A DNA stretch of 64,000 bases from Marchantia polymorpha subsp. ruderalis (lineage: Eukaryota; Streptophyta; Marchantiopsida; Marchantiales; Marchantiaceae): assembly GCA_037833965.1 (NCBI GenBank), contig AP031357.1:20294001-20358000 (forward strand). The letters are read 5' to 3'. The notes under the pieces are model-generated. The model searched no databases. It worked only from the letters and a program-made list of their open reading frames with translations, and had not been told where the DNA came from. A program made the translations under genes and the position numbers. Positions 35,801 through 48,240 of the stretch are shown piece by piece (the first letter of the stretch is position 1; each line of letters starts with the position of its first letter).

Positions 35801-38800
35801 TACAAGAAGAGATCATCCAAATTTAATTCCTGTATTCACGATCACCAATATTCGTCCATTGTACGGCACTGATGATATCCACACGTGAACTCCGAAACAT
35901 GGAACTGTGCTGAGATAGTATATTTTATTGCGCTCGGATCAAGCCTTTGCATGTTTACAGATTTGCAGCAGTCCTCGCGCTTCTCCCTTACAGCGGTCAA
36001 GACATGAATAGTGGCATGAAAGATGAGTGCGTGAGTCGCGCACCTTCTGAAGGCGAACTTTCTATATACCACGCACAACACCGTAGCTCGACCAAGGGTC
36101 ACAGCTTTTCCATCTATCGGTTTTCTAATACATGGTCCTCCTTACACACAGAAAATGGAGCGAATCTTCAATGATTTCATACCCCAGGTCAAAATAACAA
36201 TTTTACTCTGGCTCAGGGTACTTTAGCCTCAGTGTGTGCAGTACGAGAGTGAATGTTCTGAAATGTGCTAAGCCGGCAGATTCTGGACCCCACCGGATGC
36301 ATGTTTTCATGGATCCTCAAGGTGAAGTATTCTGGAAAGGTAGTCCGAGGTATATCCACCGTCTGCTACCAGACCAGCTGCAACTAGCATGAGCTTCCTG
36401 TCGCTGTATCTTGGAGGTGTACCTTGTTTGGCCATCCATCTCACAGTTCTTCCCATCTTCCGGTGGCTGCTGCATTGGGTCTCGAAACTCGTCATCTCAC
36501 ACCATGCATGATCATTCGTATAAACAGAGGCACACCACACTCCACGTTCTGGTTCTACTACCTCATACCTGGTCATCGGTGTAAAGAAAACTATTATGCG
36601 GTATCTTCTACCCGTGCTTCTCTCCACCCCGGTATCGAGTCACTATCACCGCGTACATGATTCTCAATCTGAACAGGTATGCGAGTGATCACTGATTGAT
36701 GTAGCATGTCTCGACTCCTGTAACCACGAACATGTTTACGAGAGATTCTGCTGTCAGCGAAGAGCTTTGCTTATTTCTCACTCCCAACTCGTATCTGCAC
36801 TTTCTCGATTTATGATTATAAATGAGGAAGTACTGTAACGTCCAATTTAGACAATGTGAACATATAATGTTCGTTACCTATAATGTACCGGCTTCGATCA
36901 CAATTCCTCATGACACATGGCTCGATTATGAAATATTCCCCAAGCAAGCATGAACACCCTACCACCAACCAGCTCGCCATGGCCTCGCACCATCGATGTA
37001 GTTCGCGTCCAATCACATATTGTTCAGCCGGTGCCTCAGCTCCAGATCACACGACCTTCTCTGGCACAGGAGACAAGCTGGAACCACTCAAGTGTGACGG
37101 TCAGCCCACCACATTGTTAAAGTTTACGGGAGTCGCACGTACCTGGCCCAGTGTTATGCTTGTCGATCTCCTGCTCTGAGTCCGAAGCTAGTGCTGGGAG
37201 AGAGACGCATACACTGTCTGCGAAAAGACCGAATAGTAAAGTAGCAGGAAATGATATATTCGTCAATCCACTGTAACACCCACCCACCCACTTCCTTGCG
37301 CTTTGGGGCACTGTCGTGATTTATGAACTGGATTAGCATTTGAGCAGGGGAAGATTCGAGGATGTGCTCGTGAGCAGCTGGAGTGACTTTGGCTCGGGAG
37401 GTGCTGCAGCGACTTTCACGACCGCTCTGTGTTGTTTTGCTCTTGGAGGTCAGGGTGCTGGTTTGGTATGGTTTGGAAGATCCTGTTTTGGCTTTTGTGG
37501 ACTCCGTCTCTTCTCTCGTGGAACATTCTTCACACGAACAGTAATGGAATGAAGGGCAAGGGACAATAACTCCATCTACCAAGTTCAAAGTACCTTCTAA
37601 ACCATCAACAGTTTGCTTGTCTGTCTGCCTGCTTGGCGAATACTCGCTCATTGACAACTACTACTCTTGAGCTCCGGTGCAACTCACTTTCTGTCCCTAC
37701 TCATAAATATGTAGATAAGAATAATATTTCCGGATTTTAAAAGTGGGAATAATGGACCTTGCTGCTCTAGCTTCGACTGGCAGGCTTTTTGGGGCCATTC
37801 ATTGTTATATTATTCATTACATTATGCAGGAGAAAACCCTGCTGGTGTATAGGCCCAGCTTTTCCCTTTCTTGGACTTCAGAAGTGATGTCGATAGATAG
37901 AATATCAGAATGAGTCCAAAGTGATGTCAGAAATCATGGCACTCTACCGCCGTAGCTTGACATCAGATGAGCAATCCCCTGGAATCATGCTTGTGTATTC
38001 GCATTTGCCATATAAGAGTGTCTCTGTTGAGCTGCATTAGTATTTTATCATCAATGATCCAGGTCCGGCGTTCTGAAGTTTTACAGTCTACCTTCGAAAT
38101 TTCTCCGAGTGATACAAGATGCATGCAGACAGAATCTCCATGTAAACAGCGAAATCATATCGAGACTCATGTTCCTACGACTTTAGCTCCAAAGTGGCAG
38201 GCTTTTGAGCACTCTATCCCTTCTAAACTTACTCCATGTCAACAGAATTGTTATCTACGAGAATGTTTCTCGATTTATTCTCCCTCGGCGAGGCTCCTGG
38301 AGTCCAACAATAGGCCCAAATAGCTTTCATCTATATGAAATTCGCAGTCATTATCTCAAATCGAGATAAAGCTCTAGCTTTCAACCACGACATAAAATAT
38401 CTTCCCGAAGGTATCCATAAACTGGAGCTAGAGCACCTAGCGTAGCTCCTGTTTTCCTTTTGACTCGATCGCTCTAGAAAATGCTGCACTAGGAAGAATA
38501 TCTGACAGATGATGAGTTGTGACAGCTGATATTTCATCCTTCGTATTTTGGGTATATGTTCTCTACGCATATACATATTTACCAGTACTTTACTGTACTT
38601 CATAATGGCGAAGACCAATCTGGATTTTCTTCTATGACATCCTATACTACCCGTCGAAGCTCTTTGCATCTATCTGCTCGTGACAACTCACGAGCATGTC
38701 TTTCGAACATCAATCCTTCCCCAGTTCATATGGCGCATCCACGTAGAACATCCAGAAGAGTATGTACATAATGCGGAGGTGAAATTGAGTTTTAAGGTTA

Positions 38801-39240
38801 CAGAGCGGCGACATAAGAATAAATGAAAAAGTCACCTGACACGTCTTCCCTTTCTAGTTCGTTTCATGTGTGACGGAAAATTACAACTATATTGAACTTC
38901 TATGTACTTAGAGAGATGATTTACCTCACTTCTTCAACTCTTTGCCCACCCAGAGCTCTACAATTTACTCCTGTGGACTGGAAGTCTTCCGTCTACCTTT
39001 AAGGACCTACACTTATAGTTTCAATATATGCTATATATTACATCGAGAGCATGCATCCGGTCACTCTTCACGCTACTATAGCTTGTCAACGATTTTATTT
39101 AGCAAGCATGCAGGCTACTTGATCTCAGCACGATCATGCATTGAGGTTTCTGAATCTGTGAATTTGCACCAGCTATTTATCTACCTATTTATCGTACTCT
39201 ACAGCGTAGGTTATCCATCCATCTATATTTCCATTGGTGA
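32845..39240. other. No confident gene
   Basis: Mixed composition with many ORFs of 60-167 codons on both strands (for example + 33417-33851, - 34819-35208, - 37154-37657). None resembles a known family in a way I would defend, and I could not chain them into a spliced model. A minus-strand frame at 33239-33484 has a faint likeness to the end of phloem-protein-2-type lectins. The region may hold a lineage-specific gene, non-coding transcripts or old decayed sequence. Confidence 0.35.
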
Positions 39241-41926
39241 CATGTGAGTGAGAATCTACAATATATGCATTGAGTATGAGACTCATAATCATTATTTCGA
39301 ATGTGGGTTACTAGCTTAAATGCCTCAAGTGTCCATATGACTCATCTTCACATGCCACTGTGATATCACCTAATATGCATCAAGTATAAATTTGACTCGT
39401 TCGTCATTTGAATGGCTAAATTTATTGACTCATATCATCAGTACGAATTTTAAATCTTATGGTGGCTTGAGATGATAGGTGTCTCACATTTGTGATGGAA
39501 AATGCATTGAACTCGTACTTTTGCAAAAATTATCTCATAACGTAGAAACTTATGTGAAGATTCAAAGATATCAATTGAAGTCAATTGAGAAGTTAGCGTC
39601 ATTTGCAAAAAAAAAATTTGATTAAGATAAAAAGCACATTTAGAGTACTTAATATTGAGGAAATAGAGTTCCAATTAGTGCTCATGAATCTTCAATTCAG
39701 AAGTTGAGACTTAGAGAATGCGGCTGTTGTGGAAAATAGTTAGTGTACAAAACTTGTATTCTTTCAATCACAAAGTGAGTTTAGCTGGACTCTTCTACGT
39801 TATAATGATCATCAATGTGTTCTTGTAGACGTTTAAAGAGTAAAATAATCAACTTCATACACTATGAGTGAATTTCAGAGAGAGATTTTGGTGAGATTGA
39901 TCTTGAATGTTAAAGTCGAGTATTTGTACACTAGTTTCAGAAGCTCAAAGAAGCACTAAAGGATATATACTTGAAAAGAAAGTAGTATTTAGGCGAAGCT
40001 TAGGATGGATTGAGTATCAATTCTGGAAACTGTTTACGATATAATTTTAGGCAGTTTAGTCAGATTTCAAATTATAATTTATCGAATTGGAATTGAATGT
40101 ATTCCAGAATTTTAAATCATTTTTCTTTGTTTTAACTCAGATTTTTTCGACTTTAAAAGTTTTATTCTCTACTTTGATGCATGTCTTGAAATAAAATATC
40201 TTAGTTTGTAGTTTTGAGATTCATTACTTCATCATGTAAAAGACTGAAATTTTGGCAAAATTCATATATTTGCATTATATACTTAAAGTAGATTATCTAG
40301 AGCTGGAGAAATGAAAGTTGAAACAACAACGATAAAAGTTCAACGACATAGAATCAAACATGATATGATTCTAAAATTTTTTTGATAAAGATAAAAGTTT
40401 TTGTATGAAAAATCAGATTATTTTGAAAGATTGTTAATAAATTTAAGAAACCAATTTTTTAAAATTTATAATAAAATGATGAATATGGAAAGTTTGATAT
40501 TTTAGTTTGTCACATTGAATTTATAAAATCTTATTTCATCCTTGTGAAAAAATTTCAATCTTAATATTCCAAATGTATCAAAAAAATTAAATATTGTGGA
40601 GTGAAGATTAGAAAAAATTAAAATAATATTGAATACAAATCCTCTTTCAATTTTTTTAATCATTTCAAATCTTATTATTACAGGTATGAATGAAATCTGT
40701 GAATACAAAATAATTTTCAGTAATAAAATATATTTTGTTATTGTAATCACATGTTCTCAATTTAAAAAATTTGAAGGTTACTTAAAAAAATTTTCATGTA
40801 ATAACCTTATAATTTTTTGTAATTATTCTAAAATATTAAACTTGATATATGTTTTTGGAAAACATTGAATAATTTGCTGGAAATAAGAGTTCTTGTAACA
40901 TCTTAGATAAATTCAAAATATTCACATTTTTACTGTATTCACATGTATTGATTGTTGTTTTAGATCAATTCAACTCAATAACAAAGACATTGTGCTTTAC
41001 TTCAACTCCGTAGCTCAAGATTCATTGAATCATGACCAGTGTTGTGCTAATTTGCTGTACACCATAATGATGTTTTACATATATCATTCTATAGGTTATA
41101 AATCTAAATGATTAGAAGTAGATCAAATAAAAAAAATTGTGAACAATGCTAACAATAATGAAAGCATGATGAAATATCAATGTATTGTACAAAATTATTT
41201 ATGGCCATCAAGAAAAATTAGCAAGAGATTATAGAAAAAATATTCTTATTATTATAGTTATTGGATGTTACTTGCAAGATAGAAAATATAGTGATAATTT
41301 TTTATCATTATTTATTAGCTTGTATAAATTATCAAATAGACGATTTTCTGAACAATATATGGCAAGTAACCAAAAACTTTGCTGATTTACAATGATTTCT
41401 TGCTAAATTTGAAATATAATATAAACATGATTTATTTATATAATTAGAATGTATCTTTTATTTGTATTTTCAATATCAATTTATGACATTATTTAATTGA
41501 ATGATCATAATTGACATTCATGTATAAACTAAATAAAACGATGTTTTCTTACGTAAGACAAAAGCATTAACATCTTGACAAATTTTTTTGACTGAATCTT
41601 GATTCAATTTATGTGAATCATCATATTTAATTAAAAAAAAGGATAAGATACAAATAGATTAGTTCATGAATTTGCTATCAAGATTTTTTTTATTCATTAA
41701 AATAAATATAGCAGTGTTTACAATCTCTAATCAATATAGCAACAAAGAATAATAATCTTAGTAATATATTATATGTTCCAAGTCTCGACAATACATAAAT
41801 TTAATGAGATTTTAGTTTATATATTATAATACTCACATATAATACATTTTTTGATTCATAATTTTATCTTAAATGAAATACATAGCATCAATTATAGAAA
41901 TCATATTATATATGACTTATAGATGA
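39240..41926. other. AT-rich spacer
   Basis: Very AT-rich with no meaningful reading frame. No terminal repeats were noticed apart from the Mutator-like insertion that follows. Confidence 0.55.
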
Positions 41927-41935
41927 ATTTATGAA

Positions 41936-42284
41936 GGGGACGACTGGGTACACATCCGTTTTTACTAGTGCCACACCCGTTTTTGCTACGGCCACACCCG
42001 CCCGTGTTAGTTGCCTTGATCAAAGCCCCCGAAGGGAGTTGAAGGGGCATGGCAGTCAAAATAGATCAATAGAACGGCAGCACCAGCGGCAGCGGTACAA
42101 GCGGCAGCGACGGCCGCAGCGGCCCCGCGCCCCTCGAAGCCTCTTGACTACGCTCTCCTTTGCCTCGCTGACGAGCTCGGCTTAGCAGCTGGGTTTGAGG
42201 GGAGGCGTGCTTTGACGCGCAATCAGTTGTTTGTATGTAACAGGTGTGGCCGTAGCAAAAACGGGTGTGGCCCTAGTCGTCACC
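41936..42284. mobile_element. Mutator-like mini-element with 9-bp target duplication
   Basis: This 349-bp GC-rich block sits in very AT-rich DNA. It is flanked on both sides by the identical 9-mer ATTTATGAA (41927-41935 and 42285-42293), the duplication length typical of Mutator-like elements. The left end (GGGGACGACTGGG...) and the reverse complement of the right end (GGTGACGACTAGGGCCACAC) are related. Both continue into CCCGTTTTTGCTACGGCCAC, with an extra diverged copy of that unit on the left. The core is rich in CGGCAG/CAGCGG. No transposase is present; an 84-codon frame over it is spurious. The perfect duplication suggests a fairly young insertion. Confidence 0.82.
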
Positions 42285-42293
42285 ATTTATGAA

Positions 42294-43550
42294 TTACACA
42301 CACAAATAGCTTCATAAACGGAGAAGAAGTTCTAGTATGTTGAATATCTTCAAAGGATGCATTTAGGCAGCTATATGAGTGAGTTAATTTGGGTAGGAGT
42401 TAAAGTTTGTTGCTTATAATCACATCAAATTTCTTGAACAAAAATTCTAGTTTATACTTATTCCCTAGTGTTACGTACTCCAAGAAGTAAAACAAAGTTA
42501 GGCAACCTATTTTTCTCTACAAAGCAATGGCGAGTGCAATCTATCGCATAGTAGACATGATCTTTTGCACGGTGAAGTCCATACTAGTTGTTTGGATATC
42601 TTTTATCTTTAGATTCAAGAGATAATTTTTTTGGTAGATATTTCCTCAAACTAGAGATGTGAGAATTGATGGATTAGTGCTAGATTTTTTGTTATTTTGA
42701 GATCTATTCATGTTGTGCGAATATATATCATCATACAACCCTATATCGATAACATGACATACTCACATACATATATAGGAAACGAAAACGTACACATACA
42801 CAAATATTATCACATCTTTCAATTTTTGGAATGAAAACTATCGTGCATAGCCCATTGATTTATACACGAAAATTCACATCAAGTTGAACCAAGAATCCAA
42901 GCCGATGCTAGTGGACAACACAACCAACCTACTGGAAACTACTATAATGCCGAAAGTTTCAACTCCAAGAATTGAGAGTTCTTCGAATACACGCGACTAT
43001 ATTTTTCTAAATGGAACTAACTTAGGCTCTAACCAGAGTTAACTCAACTAGAATTAGACTTAATTTGATGTTAATTATAGATAACACGTATAAACATGAT
43101 AATAATTATATTTGTATTTCAAATAGAATATACTTGACAATACAAGGTTTTTTGAAACACATCTTTCCTCTGCAATAAGAAAGTAAAGATATCCCGTTTC
43201 TAGAATTGTTGGTGCTCATATGCTCCCTTGATTTGTGTCCAGCTACACATCTCAACTAAACATGTCATGGACATTAAAATGCTTGAGCCAACCACCGTAG
43301 CCACTCCCATTTGCATAAGCCTTGCACGAACAACATGTTCATGACATGCGATTAGCTGCAAGCTGGAATGTTAACGGACCCTTTCACCTCCTCTGGACCA
43401 AGCGGAGGCAGAAAATCTAGCACGAGAGTGCCAACGAAAGGGGTCGAGGTCTCACATTTTCTAGTGATCTAGATGGGCCAGGCGCTCGATCGATGTCATA
43501 GGGGCGGAAATTTGCTGATCTGGAGATCGATCGATGCTCAGAACTTGTAA
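42294..43550. other. AT-rich spacer
   Basis: AT-rich, grading into GC-richer sequence at about 43.2-43.5 kb. No gene, RNA gene or clear repeat was recognised. Confidence 0.45.
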
Positions 43551-45560
43551 AAAGGCTGGTACCATCCACCTGCCCTGCCCTGCCCTGTGCTGCGGGGTAG
43601 CCATGGCCAGGGAGGTCGATGCCTAGAGACCACTACTGGTCGAGGACTCAGAGATCTCTGGCGGCTCTTCTCGACTTGAAGGCAGGGCAAGGCAAGGCAA
43701 GGCTAGGCCAGGCCAGGCCAGTAAATGGCGGTTCTTCTGAAGATACGTGCTCCGATGCGACAACATACGCTCGGCCTGGTCAAACTGCCTCGACTCTGAC
43801 CGAAAACCACATACGATGCTCGTGGGTTGCTTAAAGAGAAACACTATAATAAATGCGAGGGCATCCATTCTGAAGGGCCGGCACAGGGGCATTGTTTGCT
43901 AGCGGAAAGAACCGAGCGCTGGCTTATCCGTTCTGCCGAGACATAGTTCGTGCATGTCGCTCCGCACCAATAATTCTCGCGACTTACTCGACAGCTTTAC
44001 TCCCTAATCTCAACATGGAGTCATGCTACGCGGGCCCTCGTTCCACAGAAGTCGGATGAGCTCATGCAGCGAGAGTTTCGGTGCGCAGCTCCATCACTCG
44101 TGCTCATGCCACACCATGTCCGGCTCGATGGCACCGAATTTCTCACATCCTGCCAGCCTCGACCCCCTGAGCGCAAACCCGACGGCGACCAGCGGACGGT
44201 GACTGTTCCGAGCGGAGGTCCGAAAGCGTCGTCTACTTCTCAGCCCCGCGCCTTGAAGTACGGTCCGGGCAGCCGCGGGATTCGATCCGATCGAGATCGC
44301 GATCGGCGGACCGCAGGTCTCTCGCCCCGCGCCCGGCCCGGATAGCATGCAGCAGCCGAGACGGGACGGACGTAGGAGCCATAGACGGGGTCTCTACGTC
44401 TTCTCTTAGCGAAAGTCGGTTGGTGGCTGCCGGATGGATGGATGGAGGGTCGGACGGATGGATGGATGGATGCATAGAGGCGGATGTCGACAAGGTGATG
44501 CCACGCTCGCGCTCTTCGAGGCAGTCGGTCGCTTGACTAAACCCAACCGCTGGCGATGGTCCCCTTCCCCCTCGCCCGTGGCTCCCTCCGTGTCGTGAAA
44601 TATCGGAGGGAGCGCATTTTGTTGGCTTTGTGCCAACAAAATGAACGATCCTCGGTCATGAATGAACGGGCGCCCCCCTCCCTCCTTCGCGTGACCCGAT
44701 CATCCGACGATTTTGTCAACCCGGGGCCCCCTGCCGCCCGTTGCACTCTCTGGTTCGCCCTGCGCGTGCGGGGCGGGGGGACTCTGCGTCGGTTGTGGGC
44801 AGAAATGATCTTCGGCTCGGCTCGGGAGGTCCGGAGAGGGGCCGGCAGCGCCGGTGACGGAAGCACGGAACGTCGACACGGAAAAGGAGCCCATGGGAGG
44901 CGGACACGTGGATGAGGCGCGCGATCCGGGAAGCCGAAAGTCCTGAAGGTGGGGCCGGCGCGGGAAGGGCAGAGCGAGCGGCGGACTTGGAACGAAATGT
45001 CGTGGGGTCGATGTTTGGTGAAGGAAAAGGGGGCATCGGCATTCTTCTGCATTTCGCTTGTCCCATCGCCTGTCCACATGGATGTCCAGGCGGGGAGGCG
45101 CTCAGAGCTCGACATTGTCGTCGACTCTGGACCCGAGTCAGTCAGTTGTGGACGACCTCGCCTCGCCTAGCCTCCACTCCATGAGTCCATGTTCTCTTTT
45201 CAGGCTGCCTCTACGAACGCATCTCACTACGTGCCGACTTCCTCACTGCACAGGCATACGACATGAGCATCAGCCCCGCCTCGCCCCGCCCACCCACCTA
45301 GCAGCCGTCTGTATGCAGCTTCCATGGTTCAGGAACGTAGATCAGGCATAGACTCCCCTATTGGCACATCACGTCAAAACCAAGCTCTTAGAATCAAAAG
45401 TTCACATTTACTCAAACTCGACAATGTGACTCGAGATGCTCATAGTCACAGTCACTTCGACAGTCTGCTACTCACAAAAGCTCCAAACATCACTTCAGAC
45501 ATTTCTTCTCGTCATATAAGCACACAAACTTTCTGTCAGAAGCTGCAGCAAAATTGCTCT
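43550..45560. promoter_or_regulatory. GC-rich island, promoter-like, simple repeats
   Basis: CpG- and GC-rich. It contains GGCAA/GGCCA repeats (43680-43725), GGAT repeats (about 44431-44471) and a perfect 12-bp hairpin (44615-44626 with 44632-44643, loop TTTGT). Long ORFs on both strands (up to 192 codons, minus 44537-45115) overlap in several frames and read as Arg/Pro/Ser-rich, as expected from composition. It could be a promoter and leader for an unrecognised gene; no exon could be supported. Confidence 0.3.
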
Positions 45561-48240
45561 CGGAGATGGTAGGCAATGAGCGACCATGTAGTAAGCTCGT
45601 ATCGGAACTGACCATCAGAGCTTTTTCAGATTGCTGGCACCGTCCATAACATCACAATTCTACAGCCATTGGGGCACCACCATAGTGTCCGATGTTGCAG
45701 CTTTGAAGTCTCCACTAGTGCCCATGTGGTGCTATACGCACAAATCTGACGCAATGCAATCTTCTTGACTTGATGCCACGCGAACACAAGGATGCACATT
45801 CTGTGGTGTGAACGTGTCAAGAACAAACGACGCCATTGCTAAGACTGTATGGTTCATGGAAAACCAAATTCCCATAGAGTGGACACAATAGGATTATTTT
45901 GCACAAGATCTGTAATGACATGACCATGGAGTTTTGGAGTTTGGAGTTTTCGAGTATGAAGATGCACTTGCAGTTCGTTTCTTCCCACAAATTTAGACAA
46001 CATCGAAAGGGATTACTCTTGTCCAAGATGATGAAGTGAAGAATTCTTTCAAACGAGTACATTCGATTCTATATTATAGAATCATGTTTCAGTAAGATGC
46101 AATGAAAGAATTTTTTTTCCTTCAAATTTTAGAAATGTGCATAAATATTTCGTAGAAATAATAAGTATAATGCATGTAAAATGTATCAATTTCCAGTACT
46201 TTCTGAACAGCTTAAATATTGATAAAAAATTAAGACTTTATTTCTTAAATTAAATATTAAAGATGATCGTAGTAGATACGACGTATCTACTACTTTAAAA
46301 AAAATTTGAATTACAATGGATGTAACGTATCATTAATAAAAACTCATTTGGATTCTTGAACTTTTGTGAGATTATTTCTCAATTATGGTAATTTTAATCT
46401 TATATCATATTCATTGAAGCCTAATTTATTTCATGAAATATCATTCAAATTTTCATTTTATTGAATAATACATGAGACTGGCAAGTTCAGAATTATTTTT
46501 CTATATGAAATCATCAAATGTATATCTAGATTTCAAAACGGAAAATGATCTGTTGATGTTTAACTTGTAAGATGTCTTCCAACATGACGTCTGATAATTA
46601 TATAAATATTATATGATATTACATATCACTATCATCTGATATGTTTATTTATTATGTTTTAGCTATGGAAAACCGTCAGACCTATGATAAATTCATCACT
46701 CCAAGAATATTGCAATTTAACATAAAAAAAGCATGTAATCTGAAATACAATAAATGTTTTCAAACCTAAAATCTTGAAAGGATGGGCAAATTTATAGAAA
46801 GGAAAGTCAAAAAATATTCTGTAAATAGATTGACAATCATCAAATATAGAAAAGTCCAAAAATTTATTTATTTGTAAAGAATCAAACTAATCAGATCATA
46901 CAAAAATATTACTCATTGGCCAATATCATAAAAAATCACTTGTATGTGATAATTTTCAAAAATTATCTATTTTTAAATATTTAAAAATTATTTTAATGCG
47001 TGAAACTGTTTATTTTGATCGATAACTTTTTTATGATTTGATGCAATACATCTTAGATTTATAAAAATTAAGCTCTTCAAAAGTTTTAATTACAAAACAA
47101 CAATGTATGATAAGCTTAACTTATATTCACTTCTAAAATTTCAAAATCATATTCAGAACTATCACAAAATGTTTGATATCAACATCATAAAGAAAAAAAT
47201 CAATTCGTAAATGATGTATATTACTATTTTATTATATATTAGTATCTGGATTACAATCAACATTCATAATGGGACACAAAGCTATGGTTGTGATTAATGA
47301 ATCGCTTATGATAAAAATTGTTTGTTAATGCTTTATACAAGTCTTGATTAACATCATTGTGGATGAATACCTTTTGATGAAGTCTTTTAGATAGCAAATG
47401 AAACATGAATCACATTTGATATATAATATTTGTTAAATATTGATTCAGGTCTTCCTTAACATATGTAGTATAACAACGCTTAGTGAGATTAGGTGATTAC
47501 TATGTTTTGAAGTCATACTAGATAAACTAAGTTTTTGACTTGAAAAATTTTCATTTGTTATAAATGTATGCAGTAGAATTGTATAATGCTGCCTTTATTT
47601 CAAGTAGCAAATACATGAATCATTTGTCATTTGCAACCATTATTTAGAACGTATAATGCTGATATTCGCACGCTAGATATGTTGAACTCGCAGTGAATCT
47701 GTGCCAACAATAATTGAAGGTAAGTGAGGTCTACGACAAGATTCCATATCATCGTGACATGAATTTTTGAGGAATATTACATCTGATATTCAAGATGGGA
47801 TGTAATTTTCAAGAGCATAATACGAAGATGTGGGAACTGATCGTGATATTCTCACGAGTGACTTCAAACTTATGCTCAACGCGTTAGATCACTCAGAGGG
47901 ACACAACGGTGCATGAAGTACCTACATTCATGATAAGTGTAAACACTTGAAAGCTGTAGCATCCTAAAATTGTAACTTTTAAATACTTGGTAGACGGATG
48001 TTTAGAAGCCGTTGGAGAATGAGCCTGGAAGCTCGTTGATGGTTGATGAGATGAGTGCATTAGTAGGTGGTCTGGATTTTTAATTCCACATAGGATCGCA
48101 GATCCTGGTGGTGCGGATACAGTAAGATAGAATAAAATGTGCAAGGGCGAAACCATGAACAAGGCTGTAAAGTTGTTCACTTGCGTCTTCTCCTGACATC
48201 ACAGAGTTTGGACAAAATTCCGATTGTCTTCACATAAGCT
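45560..48240. other. AT-rich spacer
   Basis: AT-rich with no convincing coding frame. It includes an 11-bp palindrome with a three-base loop at 46269-46293 (GTAGTAGATAC arms). Nothing else was seen. Confidence 0.5.

Noticed and set aside
41931-42185. 84-codon ORF across the GC-rich block at 42 kb
   Set aside because: It begins in the target-site duplication and runs through the terminal repeats of the Mutator-like mini-element, so it is not a gene.
44537-45115. 192-codon minus-strand ORF
   Set aside because: It overlaps several equally long frames on both strands in a very GC-rich island. Its composition is Arg/Pro/Ser-rich and no family is recognised, which is the expected by-product of GC content.
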